NCBI RefSeq assembly: GCF_016406105.1 | Contig: NZ_CP066308.1 | Span: 4,314,501-4,378,500, forward strand | Origin: Brevibacillus composti | Lineage (GTDB): Bacteria; Bacillota; Bacilli; Brevibacillales; Brevibacillaceae | Length of the DNA: 64,000 nucleotides | Reading direction: 5' to 3' | In this document: positions 8,986 to 16,921 of the stretch, in pieces | Position numbering within the stretch: position 1 is the stretch's first letter | How the letters are laid out: each line of letters begins with the position of its first letter | Notes under the pieces: model-generated | Seen by the model: only the letters and a program-made list of their open reading frames with translations | Databases searched by the model: none | Told to the model about the DNA's origin: nothing | Position numbers and translations under genes: made by a program

Positions 8986-9189
8986 GCGCACGACATGGAT
9001 TCCGTTTTTCGCCACGTAGTCCGCATTGATTTCCTCCGCGGTATTCTGGTTCTTGCCGATGATGATCGAAGGCTCATTTATGTAAAAAAGCAGGTAGTCT
9101 TGCTGGGCCGGGAGATGCTTCAGCGCGTATTCCTCGATGGCCAGATTGATCCGCGGATCGGTGATGTTTTGATTGTCGATAAACAGCAT
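8986..9189 (-). pseudogene. lplJ: 5' remnant of lipoate-protein ligase gene
   Basis: The first 68 codons match the start of Gram-positive LplJ (LFIDNQNITDPRINLAIEEY, then SIIIGKNQNTAEEIN and GIHVVR). Similarity stops exactly where the conserved RLSGGGAVYHD lipoate-binding motif should begin. The ribosome site (GAGGAGG) and ATG at 9189 are intact, so a truncated peptide running to 8902 could be made, but it lacks the active site. LplJ attaches lipoate to the E2 subunits of 2-oxoacid dehydrogenases. Loss would matter for lipoate scavenging unless a paralogue exists elsewhere. Confidence 0.88.
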
Positions 9190-9269
9190 CCGTTTCCCTC
9201 CTCAAGATGGGTGTATGCGAGTTTCCTCACCTTTGACTATACCTGATCTGCTTGCCTTTTCCCACCAAA

Positions 9270-9299
9270 CAAAAAGAGAGAAGCGCGAAGGCTTCTCTC
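9270..9299 (-). terminator. Terminator of the acyl-CoA dehydrogenase-like gene
   Basis: Perfect nine-base stem GAGAGAAGC/GCTTCTCTC with a six-base loop, followed on the minus strand by TTTTTG. It lies 24 bp past the stop at 9323. Confidence 0.88.
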
Positions 9300-9322
9300 C
9301 CCATCCCATCCTGTTGTATGGC

Positions 9323-10426
9323 CTACTTGGCCCGCGCGGAGGCAGAAAGCGGCGCTGCCTCCCGGACCAGCTTTTCCAGATGCTTGACCGTGGGCGTCAG
9401 GTTCACCAGGAAAAGCGACTCTCTCAGTCTCCGCGAGGGATCGCTCGCTTGCAGATAGCCGGCTCCCCCGTGGTGCAGCATGCTGGCGTAGACCGCTTTC
9501 GAAGTCAGATGGACGACGGCCAAGCGAAGCTTCACCAACTCCGGCCATTTTTCGGCGAGCTCTGCGGATACCGAGAGGCGGTACAGCTCCTCGCGCAGCG
9601 GCAGCAGCTCCTCGCGCAAATCCTCCGCCTGTACGGGCAGGTACTGGTTGCAGCCGCCCTGTTTGCCCTTCACCTTTTCGATAGATGAGATCGACGCCTC
9701 CGTCACTCCCAGCCCCAGCGGAATTTGATAGAGGAGAAAGGGCGGGCGAATCTCTTTGATAAAATCATCCGCCTCTTCGGATATGACCCATTCATCCGGG
9801 ACGAAGACCCCGCGGAATTCGCAAGCATAGGTGGCGCTCCCGTTCAGCCCGAGGTAGTTTCGCTTTTCCTTCAAGACGAGATGGTCCGCACGGCATGGAA
9901 CCAATGCCATCACCCGGTACTTCTCCTCCACCGCAGCGACGATCCCAAACCAGTGATCCGGCCCGAGATTGGAGACGGACGGGAGCTGTCCGCTGATAGT
10001 ATACCCGCCGCGGACACGCTCGGCTTTCAGGCAGAGCCGCTCCAGACCGGCGTAATATTTCATCGGATTGGACAGTCCGGTGCCGCCGCGAAGCTCGCCG
10101 TTTTCCAGCTTGGGCAAAATCGACCTCCGCAGAAAGGAGTTCTCGCTCTTGCGCACATAGGTGAGTGCCGCCATATGGCACCACAGATTAAACGCGGTCG
10201 TCATGCAGGTCTTCGCTGTCTCCTCCACCAGCCGGACGCCCTGTCCCAGCACCTCCTGGTCGGTTCGGCCGGCGGATTGCAGCAGGCCGGAATGGCCCAG
10301 TGCCTCAAAAAACGCCAGGGGGTAGCATGCTTCTTCATCAATCTTTTTGACGATCGGCTTTACCGTCTGATGAATGATCCGCTGCACGAGGTCCTCGGCG
10401 GCTCCCCCCGCTTCCTTCTTTTCCAT
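9323..10426 (-). CDS. Acyl-CoA dehydrogenase family flavoprotein
   Basis: 367 aa, close to the family norm of about 380. The N-terminal helical domain, the middle beta domain (GGTGLSNPMKYYAGLE, then GYTISGQLPSVSNLGPDHWFG) and a C-terminal four-helix bundle are all present. The GTGLS segment corresponds to the flavin-contacting strand of acyl-CoA dehydrogenases. The usual catalytic glutamate cannot be placed with certainty, and the sequence also resembles the DszC/hydroxylase-like branch, so the reaction is left open. It sits about 90 bp downstream of the DUF4242 gene in the same direction and may be co-transcribed with it. Confidence 0.82.
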   Translation of the reverse strand: MEKKEAGGAAEDLVQRIIHQTVKPIVKKIDEEACYPLAFFEALGHSGLLQSAGRTDQEVLGQGVRLVEETAKTCMTTAFNLWCHMAALTYVRKSENSFLRRSILPKLENGELRGGTGLSNPMKYYAGLERLCLKAERVRGGYTISGQLPSVSNLGPDHWFGIVAAVEEKYRVMALVPCRADHLVLKEKRNYLGLNGSATYACEFRGVFVPDEWVISEEADDFIKEIRPPFLLYQIPLGLGVTEASISSIEKVKGKQGGCNQYLPVQAEDLREELLPLREELYRLSVSAELAEKWPELVKLRLAVVHLTSKAVYASMLHHGGAGYLQASDPSRRLRESLFLVNLTPTVKHLEKLVREAAPLSASARAK

Positions 10427-10514
10427 CCCTGTTCCCCCCCTGACATTTGCTAGTGTCTCTCCTGCCGCGCCGATCCTTCCCCGCCGGTTCTGCCTGCCCG
10501 GCTTTCCGGCCAGG

Positions 10515-11048
10515 TTATTTGCCCGAAGCGATCTCCGTAATCGTGTCGATCGGCGCTTTTACGGCTTCGCGCGCTTTTTTCACCGCGGCTTCGTCCGGCG
10601 CCTGATAGAAACAGAGGCACTTGGTCATATCCTCGCAGACATAGGTCCGGGAGAAAGAAACCTCCGGTACTTCGGCGTAGTGAACCGAGTTTTTGCTTTT
10701 GCGGTCCAGGTATTGCTCCATCGTCAGATTCTCGGGCAGATTCCACTCGACCAGGTAGTTGACGCGGTCCGCCTGTTTTTTCACTTCGTCCAGATCGCTG
10801 CCGACGAGGCGAACGGGCTTGATCAGAGCGACAGGCACGCCTTGCGCGCGCAAGCTCTCATTCAAGACGGAGCGCTCCTCGCTTTCAAAGATAAAGAAGG
10901 CGCGCGCGAAATCCTTGGAGACCTGCACCTCGATGAGGTGAATCTGCTTTTGGGCCAGCTGCTCCTGCAGATCGGCGATTTTTTGCTCAAATGATTCCTG
11001 GTCCTGGACGATGCCATGCAATACAGATTCCACGAGATAAAGGGACAT
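10515..11048 (-). CDS. DUF4242 (SCO4226-like) protein
   Basis: 177 aa. The C-terminal half (about 95-175) carries the DUF4242 pattern: YLVEWNLPENLTMEQYL, then VHYAEVPEVSFSRTYVCEDMTKC and a CFYQAPDEAAV helix. The N-terminal half (about 1-85) looks like a second, diverged copy of the same ferredoxin-like fold. The Streptomyces member SCO4226 binds nickel; whether this protein does is unknown. The gene is divergent from the HxlR regulator at 11219 and shares with it a 170-bp promoter region rich in repeats, so HxlR control is likely. Confidence 0.75.
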   Translation of the reverse strand: MSLYLVESVLHGIVQDQESFEQKIADLQEQLAQKQIHLIEVQVSKDFARAFFIFESEERSVLNESLRAQGVPVALIKPVRLVGSDLDEVKKQADRVNYLVEWNLPENLTMEQYLDRKSKNSVHYAEVPEVSFSRTYVCEDMTKCLCFYQAPDEAAVKKAREAVKAPIDTITEIASGK

Positions 11049-11080
11049 AGGTTCTTCTCTCCTGACTGTAATCGATTTTT

Positions 11081-11143
11081 TTGTTTAAACTAAACAATAC
11101 AAACCTGTTTACTTGGTATTAAGGTAATAATAAGTTACTTGGT
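11081..11143. promoter_or_regulatory. Candidate HxlR operators in divergent promoter
   Basis: The region between the DUF4242 and hxlR-type genes has a perfect palindrome TTGTTTA-AAC-TAAACAA (11081-11097) and two exact direct repeats TTACTTGGT (11109-11117 and 11135-11143), 26 bp apart. HxlR-family regulators usually sit beside the gene they control and bind such repeats. Binding itself is inferred. Confidence 0.5.
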
Positions 11144-11218
11144 TTATAAATTCAACCTTGTTTTTGACAAAATGTGTTATGATGAACCTACCGAGACGGA
11201 ACGGAGGTTGCTTTTTCC

Positions 11219-11671
11219 ATGAAAGACAGATACGACTTGCCTTGCAATATCGCCCAGGCGCTGAACATCATCGGCGATCGCTGGACCCTGCTCGTCATCC
11301 ACGAGGTGCTGATCGGCCACAGCACTTTTAACCAGATCAAAAAATCGCTGGTGGGGATCTCCTCCAAATTGTTGTCCGACCGCCTCAAGTATTTAGAGGA
11401 ACAAGGGCTGATCAGCTCCACGCTCTATTCCGAGCACCCGCCGCGCTACCGCTACACGATTACGGAAAGCGGCCGGGATCTGGAGGGCGTCTTTCACGCG
11501 CTGGTCCTCTGGGGGAGACGCCATCTGCAAAAGTGCTACAAAAAGATGGTGCACCTCTCCTGCGACCATGAAGTGGAACTGGCTTACTTTTGCCCTCACT
11601 GCAAGCAAACGGTGGAAGACGTGGCCGTCGTCGAGCTGGATACGGCCGTGCGGGAAACGGCCTCTTCCTGA
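11219..11671 (+). CDS. HxlR-family winged-helix regulator
   Basis: 150 aa. The HxlR signature is clear: CNIAQALNIIGDRWTLLVIH, SHSTFNQIKKSL-type recognition helix, ISSKLLSDRLKYLEEQGLI, and the wing YRYTITESGRDL. A C-terminal extension carries histidine and cysteine residues in metal-site spacing (HLSCDH, then CPHC), which many HxlR proteins lack; it may bind zinc or sense metals or thiols. HxlR proteins are homodimeric DNA-binding sensors, often of electrophiles or redox stress. Likely targets are itself and the divergent DUF4242/acyl-CoA dehydrogenase genes. Confidence 0.92.
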   Translation: MKDRYDLPCNIAQALNIIGDRWTLLVIHEVLIGHSTFNQIKKSLVGISSKLLSDRLKYLEEQGLISSTLYSEHPPRYRYTITESGRDLEGVFHALVLWGRRHLQKCYKKMVHLSCDHEVELAYFCPHCKQTVEDVAVVELDTAVRETASS

Positions 11672-11676
11672 GTCTT

Positions 11677-11704
11677 CGTCCTCCCGGGCGGACACGGGAG
11701 GACG
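11677..11704. terminator. Hairpin between convergent genes
   Basis: Perfect nine-base stem CGTCCTCCC/GGGAGGACG with a ten-base loop between the convergent hxlR-type and ABC permease genes. There is no T run on either side, so it may act only as a transcript-end stabiliser or a weak bidirectional terminator. Confidence 0.45.
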
Positions 11705-11719
11705 GCTCGCGAAGGCAGC

Positions 11720-12496
11720 TTACGTCTTGGGCACAATCCCCCACTGCCGCTCTATCCAGCGCTCGCACAGCCGAATCCCTTTATCCAGCAGCAGTCCGCA
11801 GAGACCGATCAGGATAATACCGGCTAACACCAGATCCAGACGCAGTTGATTTCTCGCATCGACGATCAGATAGCCCAGCCCGGACTGGGCTCCCACCATT
11901 TCACCGGATACGAGAAAAATCCAGGATGTGCCGATCGCGATATGCAAGCCGTTGGCGATCGAGGGGAAAGCGGCCGGGAAAATAATCTTGGTCAAGAGCT
12001 TCGTCTTGCGAATCTCCAGATTCTCCGCCAGCTTCAAATAGGTAGAATCTACTTTTCTCACACCGGCGATGGTAGAGAGCAGCACGGGAAAAAAGGCGGC
12101 CAAAAAGATGATCACAATGGCAGGCGCATCGCCGATCCCGAACCACAGGACAATAAACGGCGACCACGCGATCGGGGAAACGGGGCGCAGAACCTGGACG
12201 ATGGGATCGACGATTTCCCATACCCGCTGCAGGCGGCTGAGGACCAGTCCCAGTCCGATCGCCAGTATCGCCGCGGCGAGATAGCCGACGGCGAACCGAA
12301 CCAGACTTACCTGCAGGTGGACAAACAAGGTGCCGTCTTGGATCAGCGAGATGACTCCCCGCAGCACTTTTCCGGGCGGCGGCAGCAGGGACTGCTCGTA
12401 TTTGCCCACGATGATAATCGCCTGCCAGATAGCCACCAAAATCACAACGCCAATCAGGATATTGGAGGTCTTTTTCAGCGCATTCATCTTCTTCAC
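11720..12496 (-). CDS. Nitrate/sulfonate/taurine-type ABC transporter permease
   Basis: 258 aa with about six transmembrane helices and the EAA loop in the C-terminal third (ENLEIRKTKLLTKIIFPAAFPSIANGLHIAIGTSW), the contact for the ATPase. Members (SsuC, TauC) form a homodimeric channel for sulfonates, nitrate, pyrimidine precursors and similar compounds. The ATG overlaps the stop of the binding-protein gene by 4 bp, so the order in the operon is ATPase, binding protein, permease. The substrate cannot be told from sequence. Confidence 0.93.
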   Translation of the reverse strand: MKKMNALKKTSNILIGVVILVAIWQAIIIVGKYEQSLLPPPGKVLRGVISLIQDGTLFVHLQVSLVRFAVGYLAAAILAIGLGLVLSRLQRVWEIVDPIVQVLRPVSPIAWSPFIVLWFGIGDAPAIVIIFLAAFFPVLLSTIAGVRKVDSTYLKLAENLEIRKTKLLTKIIFPAAFPSIANGLHIAIGTSWIFLVSGEMVGAQSGLGYLIVDARNQLRLDLVLAGIILIGLCGLLLDKGIRLCERWIERQWGIVPKT

Positions 12497-13467
12497 TTCG
12501 CCTTATCCATGAATGAATTGTCTACAAACTCGGCAAAGGTCGGCGGCTTCTCCGACAGTCCCATCTCGATCAGATACTGCCTCAGCTTCTCATACGCCTC
12601 CTCATCCAGCCGCAGATGATCATAGGCGATCCACTGCAGGGACAAATCCAGCACCTTTTCCTCCACATTCATATAGGCGGACAGGATGCTTTTTACCTGC
12701 TCATCCTTGGACTCTGCCTTCTCGCCCGCCTTGGCATACTCGGTGATAAATTCCTCTGCCGCTGCCCGGTTATCCCGGATCAGCTCTCCCCGAACGACCA
12801 AAGCGCAATCTACGGAATCCTTCCACAGCTCTTCAGACTGCAGGAAAGCCTTCCCCTTTTCGATCACGACTGATTTTGCGCCAAAAGGCTCTGCTACCAC
12901 ATAGCCTGCGATTCTTCCTTCTGCCAGCGCAGCCGGCATTTCCGCCGGTGGCAGCTCGATTACATTGACATCGGTATACTGCAAGCCTTCCTGCTTCAGC
13001 ATCTGGTACAAGAGGATGTTATGGGTGGAGAATTTATGCGGGATCGCGAAGTTCTTTCCCTTCAGATCGTTCACGCTATGAATATCGTTGGCCGTGACGA
13101 TGACATTGCCATCTCGATGGCCCAGTGCTACGGCCTTCAGGTCAATGCCTTGCTCCTTGGCCTTCATCGCCAGCTGGACCAGCACTGAGGCGCCGTCGAT
13201 CTTCCCCGTGTTCAGCGCGTCCATCAAATCCGGCCAGGAACCGAATTTCACCAGCTCCAGCTGAAAATGCTGAAACTTCCCCTTGCCCAGCTCATCCTCG
13301 ATGTAGAGCGGTGCGGCATGCGTAATCGGCAGATAGCCGATCTTGATCGTCGGTTTCCCTGTCTCTTTGCCAGCCTTCTCCGCATTTCCCTGACCGCAAG
13401 CCGTCAGGCCGATCACCAGAGCCAGCAATATAAATGAGGTTAACCATCTTCTCAGTCTCTTGTCCAT
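12493..13467 (-). CDS. ABC transporter substrate-binding lipoprotein (SsuA/TauA type)
   Basis: 324 aa from the ATG at 13467, preceded by AGGAG at eight bases; upstream in-frame starts lack a site. An N-terminal signal with lipobox LTAC marks a lipoprotein. The mature part has the NMT1/SsuA-like fold (IGYLPITHAAPLYIEDELGKG, GKIDGASVLVQLAMKAKEQG, LPPAEMPAALAEGRIAGYVVAEPF). It would hand a small anionic or N-heterocyclic ligand to the permease encoded downstream. The middle gene of a three-gene ABC operon. Confidence 0.93.
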   Translation of the reverse strand: MDKRLRRWLTSFILLALVIGLTACGQGNAEKAGKETGKPTIKIGYLPITHAAPLYIEDELGKGKFQHFQLELVKFGSWPDLMDALNTGKIDGASVLVQLAMKAKEQGIDLKAVALGHRDGNVIVTANDIHSVNDLKGKNFAIPHKFSTHNILLYQMLKQEGLQYTDVNVIELPPAEMPAALAEGRIAGYVVAEPFGAKSVVIEKGKAFLQSEELWKDSVDCALVVRGELIRDNRAAAEEFITEYAKAGEKAESKDEQVKSILSAYMNVEEKVLDLSLQWIAYDHLRLDEEAYEKLRQYLIEMGLSEKPPTFAEFVDNSFMDKAK

Positions 13468-13535
13468 TTGTCGTTCTCCTATCCACTCTTCTGATATGGG
13501 AAAGCTTGGCAATGCAATCCCATTGCCCGGCGACG

Positions 13536-14321
13536 CTAGATGCTGAACTCCACAGTGGGCAACGGATTATTGAAAGAGAATTCCTCCAGGATCAATTTGC
13601 GGAAATACTGGAATTCGTCATGTCCCCTGTCTCTTGGACGCGATGCGCGAATCCGGATCTCCCGGTGAATCCGTCCGGGACCCGCGCCCATAATCAGCAC
13701 GCGGTCAGACAGATACACGGCTTCATCAATGTCATGCGTCACGAGGATAATCGTCGTCTGTTCCCGGCTCTGAATGCGCAGCAGCTCATTTTGCAGGTGA
13801 TAGCGGGTAAAGGTATCCAGCGCGGCAAACGGCTCATCCATGAGGATCAGCTCCGGCTGGATGGACAGCGCCCTGGCGATGGCCACCCGCTGCTGCATCC
13901 CGCCGGACAGTTGGTGAGGAAACATCTCCAGCCTATCCTCCAAACCAACCAGCCTGAGATACTCCACGGCACGCTCCCTGCGCTCTGCGGGCGAGAGCGG
14001 CAGCTCTTCGAGAGCCAGCTCCACATTTTTCAGGACGGAGCGCCAGGGCAGCAGCCCATAATGCTGAAACAGCATCACGCACTTCCGGCTCGGTCTCTCG
14101 ACGGCCGTCCCTCCGCATTCGATCCGTCCGCTGTCCAGCCGCTCAAAGCCTCCGATCATATTCAGAAGCGTGCTCTTCCCGCACCCGCTCTGCCCCAGAA
14201 TCGAGACGATTTCTCCCTTTTTCACCTGAAACGAAACATCGGCCAGCACCGGCTGGTTCTTCTCTCGGGAAGAGAAGCTTTTCCACACATGCTCAACCCG
14301 CACGGCATCCATATGCTCCAC
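13536..14321 (-). CDS. ABC transporter ATP-binding protein (SsuB/TauB type)
   Basis: 261 aa from a GTG at 14321 lying seven bases after AAGGAGG; an ATG three codons further in (14312) is the alternative. Walker A GQSGCGKST, signature LSGGMQQR, Walker B LILMDEPFAALD and the switch histidine (VTHDIDEA) are intact, as is typical of the nitrate/sulfonate family. First gene of the operon with the binding protein and permease. Upstream (14322-14530) I see no clear promoter on the minus strand, only AT-rich sequence. Confidence 0.94.
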   Translation of the reverse strand: MEHMDAVRVEHVWKSFSSREKNQPVLADVSFQVKKGEIVSILGQSGCGKSTLLNMIGGFERLDSGRIECGGTAVERPSRKCVMLFQHYGLLPWRSVLKNVELALEELPLSPAERRERAVEYLRLVGLEDRLEMFPHQLSGGMQQRVAIARALSIQPELILMDEPFAALDTFTRYHLQNELLRIQSREQTTIILVTHDIDEAVYLSDRVLIMGAGPGRIHREIRIRASRPRDRGHDEFQYFRKLILEEFSFNNPLPTVEFSI

Positions 14322-14530
14322 CTGACCCCCTCCTTCGCCCGCGGTCAAGCCGTAGCCACATTAAATACGTTAATTCCTATGTTTTTAATCGGTTTTATTT
14401 AGAGGTTATTTTATGATACTTTGTTTAAAAAAACAACTTAAAAATGAGAACATTCGCGCCCTTATTTTTGACGTGAAAAAACAAAGCGTTTCCTGCGATA
14501 AAAGCGCTTACATTTTTTTAGTCAGAAATA

Positions 14531-14597
14531 TTGACAGTAAATATTTTTCTATGGTAAGATTAATAATTTTATTTCAATCGCCATTTTGTGATATAAT
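14531..14597 (+). promoter_or_regulatory. Promoter region of the CarD-like gene
   Basis: The 306-bp gap 14322-14627 is strongly AT-rich. It holds a consensus -35 TTGACA (14531-14536), 18 bp, and TAAGAT (14555-14560), and further down a perfect TATAAT (14592-14597) with a poor -35. Two start sites for the CarD-like gene are therefore possible. Nothing else is visible in this gap. Confidence 0.55.
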
Positions 14598-14627
14598 AAA
14601 GATATTACGAGATCGGGGGTGGGCTTA

Positions 14628-15122
14628 TTGTTTCAGATTGGCGACAAGATCTTTTATCCTGTCCATGGTGCCGGGATTGTCGAAACGATCGTTGAGAAGG
14701 AGTTCCTCGGGGAAAAACAACAGTATTACGTCTTGGACATGCTGCTCCGAGAGCTGCATATCATGGTCCCACTGCATAAAATCGATGGCCTAAATATTCG
14801 ACCCGTCGTAGAAGAAAGCACTTTGAATGAGGTGCTTGTCTTGCTTCATGAGGGCGAACCGGATCTGAGCGTCACCGCCGCGCAAAGGCAGCGGATCAAC
14901 CACGAAAAACTCAAAAGCGGCGATATCTATGAAGGCGCTATCGTCATCCGCGATTTGTCCTATCTCAATCGACTGAAAGGGCTGGGAACCGGCGATCGGC
15001 TGATGCTGGATCAGGCCCAGCAGTTGTTAATCAGCGAAGTGGAACTGGTCAAAGGCATTTCGACAGAAGAAGCGTCGGACATGCTGATCCAGGCGATTCA
15101 AGGCAGCGGATCTATCGCCTGA
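14628..15122 (+). CDS. CarD/CdnL-type RNA polymerase-binding regulator
   Basis: 164 aa. The N-terminal Tudor-like RNA polymerase interaction domain is plain (FQIGDKIFYPVHGAGIVETI, then EFLGEKQQYYVLDM) and a helical DNA-binding part follows (about 75-160). CarD/CdnL proteins stabilise open promoter complexes, chiefly at rRNA promoters. Bacilli usually begin this protein at MFQIGD, which here means a TTG at 14628 with GGGGGTGG upstream; a GTG three codons earlier (14619) would lack a site. It stands alone between two transporter and regulatory units and ends in strong terminators. Confidence 0.9.
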   Translation: MFQIGDKIFYPVHGAGIVETIVEKEFLGEKQQYYVLDMLLRELHIMVPLHKIDGLNIRPVVEESTLNEVLVLLHEGEPDLSVTAAQRQRINHEKLKSGDIYEGAIVIRDLSYLNRLKGLGTGDRLMLDQAQQLLISEVELVKGISTEEASDMLIQAIQGSGSIA

Positions 15123-15144
15123 ATGCAGGCCGCTTATATAGAAT

Positions 15145-15191
15145 GGAGGCTGTCCACCGTCCTTTTGCAGGGGCGGGGGCAGCCTCTTTTT
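15145..15191 (+). terminator. Terminator of the CarD-like gene
   Basis: Stem GAGGCTG/CAGCCTC followed by six T residues, 23 bp past the stop codon. The stem is extended by GC pairs within a longer loop. Confidence 0.8.
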
Positions 15192-15221
15192 ATGGGCTTT
15201 CTCTGTTTTGATGTGGCTGAG

Positions 15222-15253
15222 GGGCGCTTCCATTTAGGGAGCGCCCTTTTTTT
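15222..15253 (+). terminator. Second terminator between convergent genes
   Basis: Stem GGGCGCT/AGCGCCC with an eleven-base loop and a T7 run on the plus strand, in tandem with the terminator at 15145. It also lies at the 3' side of the convergent anti-sigma gene, but there is no T run for that direction. Confidence 0.75.
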
Positions 15254-15272
15254 CAGCAAAGAAACACGGGCA

Positions 15273-16190
15273 TTACCATTCCATTTTGTCTACGATCGCC
15301 ATCAACTCTTCCTTGGTCACGTTCGGAGAGGAGGTAAAAACGGTGTAGAGCTGTTTTTCATCATCCTTGTAAAGTTCGACGGACTGCTGGATCGATGCCA
15401 CCTTTCCGTCTTGGTCCATAAATTTGCGCAGGATGTAGAGGGCGTCTCTGTTTTTTACCTTGATGTTTTCAACGGTGTCATCGGGACCGGCTTCCGCGGT
15501 GGTATAGAGCACCTTCTCGAAATTTTCGATCCGGATGCTTACTTCGCTCTCGTCTTTGGCGTATCTCGCCACCGCATATTGATAGTCCGGTTTTACCTTC
15601 AGTTCCTTCACCACCACATCTTTCTTGGTTTCCTCTGCCTCTTTGTAAAAATCTTCGTCTTTGTAATCGCGGATGATCTCATTTCCAAGTACACCTTCTT
15701 TAAATTGGTAGCCGCCGGCAAGCTCCTCCGGAAGAGTGACTCCCCCGCCTACTGCCTCCAGCAGCGCCGAGCGGTCTTCAAACGACTTCGGCTTCTGGAA
15801 GAAGCTGATCCGTTTATCCGGATTATCGGGGACGATATAGACGGCCACCGCACCGCCCGGCGTGACGGAGTTGCGAACCTCCTCAAGCAACTCCATATAC
15901 GTCATGGGCTTCTCCACATCCGGTTTCTCCATCGTATGCTCAACCCTGGAGATCACTTCTCCCTGTTCGTTTTTCAACTCATACACCTTGACCGCCGCAT
16001 ACGCCGACGTTACGCCAAACACCAAACATGCCGCTACGATCAAACTCATTTTCTTTTTCACTCGAACTGCCTCCTTTTGCATATTTTGCTCACGCAATCG
16101 ATTCAACACCTGGTCCTTGATATCAATCTGCGGAACAGGCATGTGCTTCAAACTTTTCTCGAATTCATCGAATGGCTCGGTATGCTTCAT
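15273..16190 (-). CDS. Membrane-bound anti-sigma factor-like protein
   Basis: 305 aa from the ATG at 16190, which follows GGAGGGG. A short cytosolic N-terminus (about 1-45) ends in a basic KKK, then one transmembrane helix (about 47-65, MSLIVAACLVFGVTSAYAA) and a long extracellular part resembling DUF4367-type sensor domains (LPEELAGGYQFKEG, then KQLYTVFTSSPNVTKEELMAI). The gene overlaps the 3' end of the ECF sigma gene by 26 bp. The arrangement and topology fit an anti-sigma factor that holds its partner at the membrane until an envelope signal arrives; the signal is unknown. Confidence 0.78.
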   Translation of the reverse strand: MKHTEPFDEFEKSLKHMPVPQIDIKDQVLNRLREQNMQKEAVRVKKKMSLIVAACLVFGVTSAYAAVKVYELKNEQGEVISRVEHTMEKPDVEKPMTYMELLEEVRNSVTPGGAVAVYIVPDNPDKRISFFQKPKSFEDRSALLEAVGGGVTLPEELAGGYQFKEGVLGNEIIRDYKDEDFYKEAEETKKDVVVKELKVKPDYQYAVARYAKDESEVSIRIENFEKVLYTTAEAGPDDTVENIKVKNRDALYILRKFMDQDGKVASIQQSVELYKDDEKQLYTVFTSSPNVTKEELMAIVDKMEW

Positions 16191-16749
16191 TCGCTTCCCC
16201 TCCCTTCTGTGACAAAATTTGACGTTTGCATTTCTTGATGGCTCGTTCGTATTTTTTTCGCAAGGCAGCTGAATTTGTATGGAATAATGCCGCAAGTTCT
16301 TCGTAGCCCTTTTCTTCGATCACCCGCAGGATCACGAGATTTCGTTCCTCCGGCGATAGAATCGACAGCGCCTGATGAAGCGGCTCGCTGATTGGCTCCT
16401 GATCCAGCCGGACCGCTGCCTGATGGTGTTCCTGTATAGCCTCATCCTTTTTCCAGAACAGGATGAGCTGATGAAGTTTCTTCCTTTTGATCAGGTTGAG
16501 GCAGTGGTGGTAGGCAATCTTGTATACCCAAGCGGAAAAGGATACGGAGCGATTGTATTTTTCCAGATGCTCATAGGCTTTGATCAACACCTCTTGCACG
16601 GCATCCTCGGCTTCCTGTCTATGGCCCAGCATATGATAGCAGTAGGTAAAAATCGGTTGTTGCAGAGCTTCCACGAGGACTCCAAATTGCTCCAGGGAAC
16701 CGGAGACTTTGATCTCCTCTACGATTTGTTCCATATGCTCTCTTTCCAC
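16165..16749 (-). CDS. ECF (sigma-70 family) RNA polymerase sigma factor
   Basis: 194 aa from a GTG at 16749 placed after AAAGGGGGTG. Region 2 (YCYHMLGHRQEAEDAVQEVLIKAYEHL, then FSAWVYKIAYHHCLNLIKRKK) and region 4 (LSILSPEERNLVILRVIEEKGYEELA, ALRKKYERA) are complete; region 3 is absent, as in all ECF sigmas. It would direct polymerase to a small envelope-stress or metabolic regulon. The overlap with the downstream membrane gene marks a sigma/anti-sigma pair. Confidence 0.93.
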   Translation of the reverse strand: MEREHMEQIVEEIKVSGSLEQFGVLVEALQQPIFTYCYHMLGHRQEAEDAVQEVLIKAYEHLEKYNRSVSFSAWVYKIAYHHCLNLIKRKKLHQLILFWKKDEAIQEHHQAAVRLDQEPISEPLHQALSILSPEERNLVILRVIEEKGYEELAALFHTNSAALRKKYERAIKKCKRQILSQKGGEANEAYRAIR

Positions 16750-16787
16750 AATCTTCACCCCCTTTGTTAGGTATAACAAATCGCATG

Positions 16788-16801
16788 CGTCATTTGTGAC
16801 G
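16788..16801. promoter_or_regulatory. Short palindrome upstream of the ECF sigma gene
   Basis: CGTCA-TTTG-TGACG, an exact five-base inverted repeat 39 bp upstream of the GTG start. ECF genes are often autoregulated; this could be a promoter element or an operator, but no function is shown. Confidence 0.3.
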
Positions 16802-16820
16802 TGTTTGAAAAAATTGCCGC

Positions 16821-16872
16821 AAAAAGAAAAAGCCGACATCTGCTATGCATTTCGCATACAGACATCAGCTTT
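16821..16872 (-). terminator. Terminator of the second ABC transporter operon
   Basis: Long imperfect minus-strand hairpin: AAAGCTGATGTCTGTATGC pairs with GCATAGCAGATGTCGGCTTT with two or three mismatches, followed by TTTCTTTTT. It lies about 50 bp past the permease stop at 16922. Confidence 0.8.
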
Positions 16873-16921
16873 GGTGGTGCTTCGCACGCTTCCCCGCTTG
16901 AGGAGAAGCGCTTGGTTGTGT

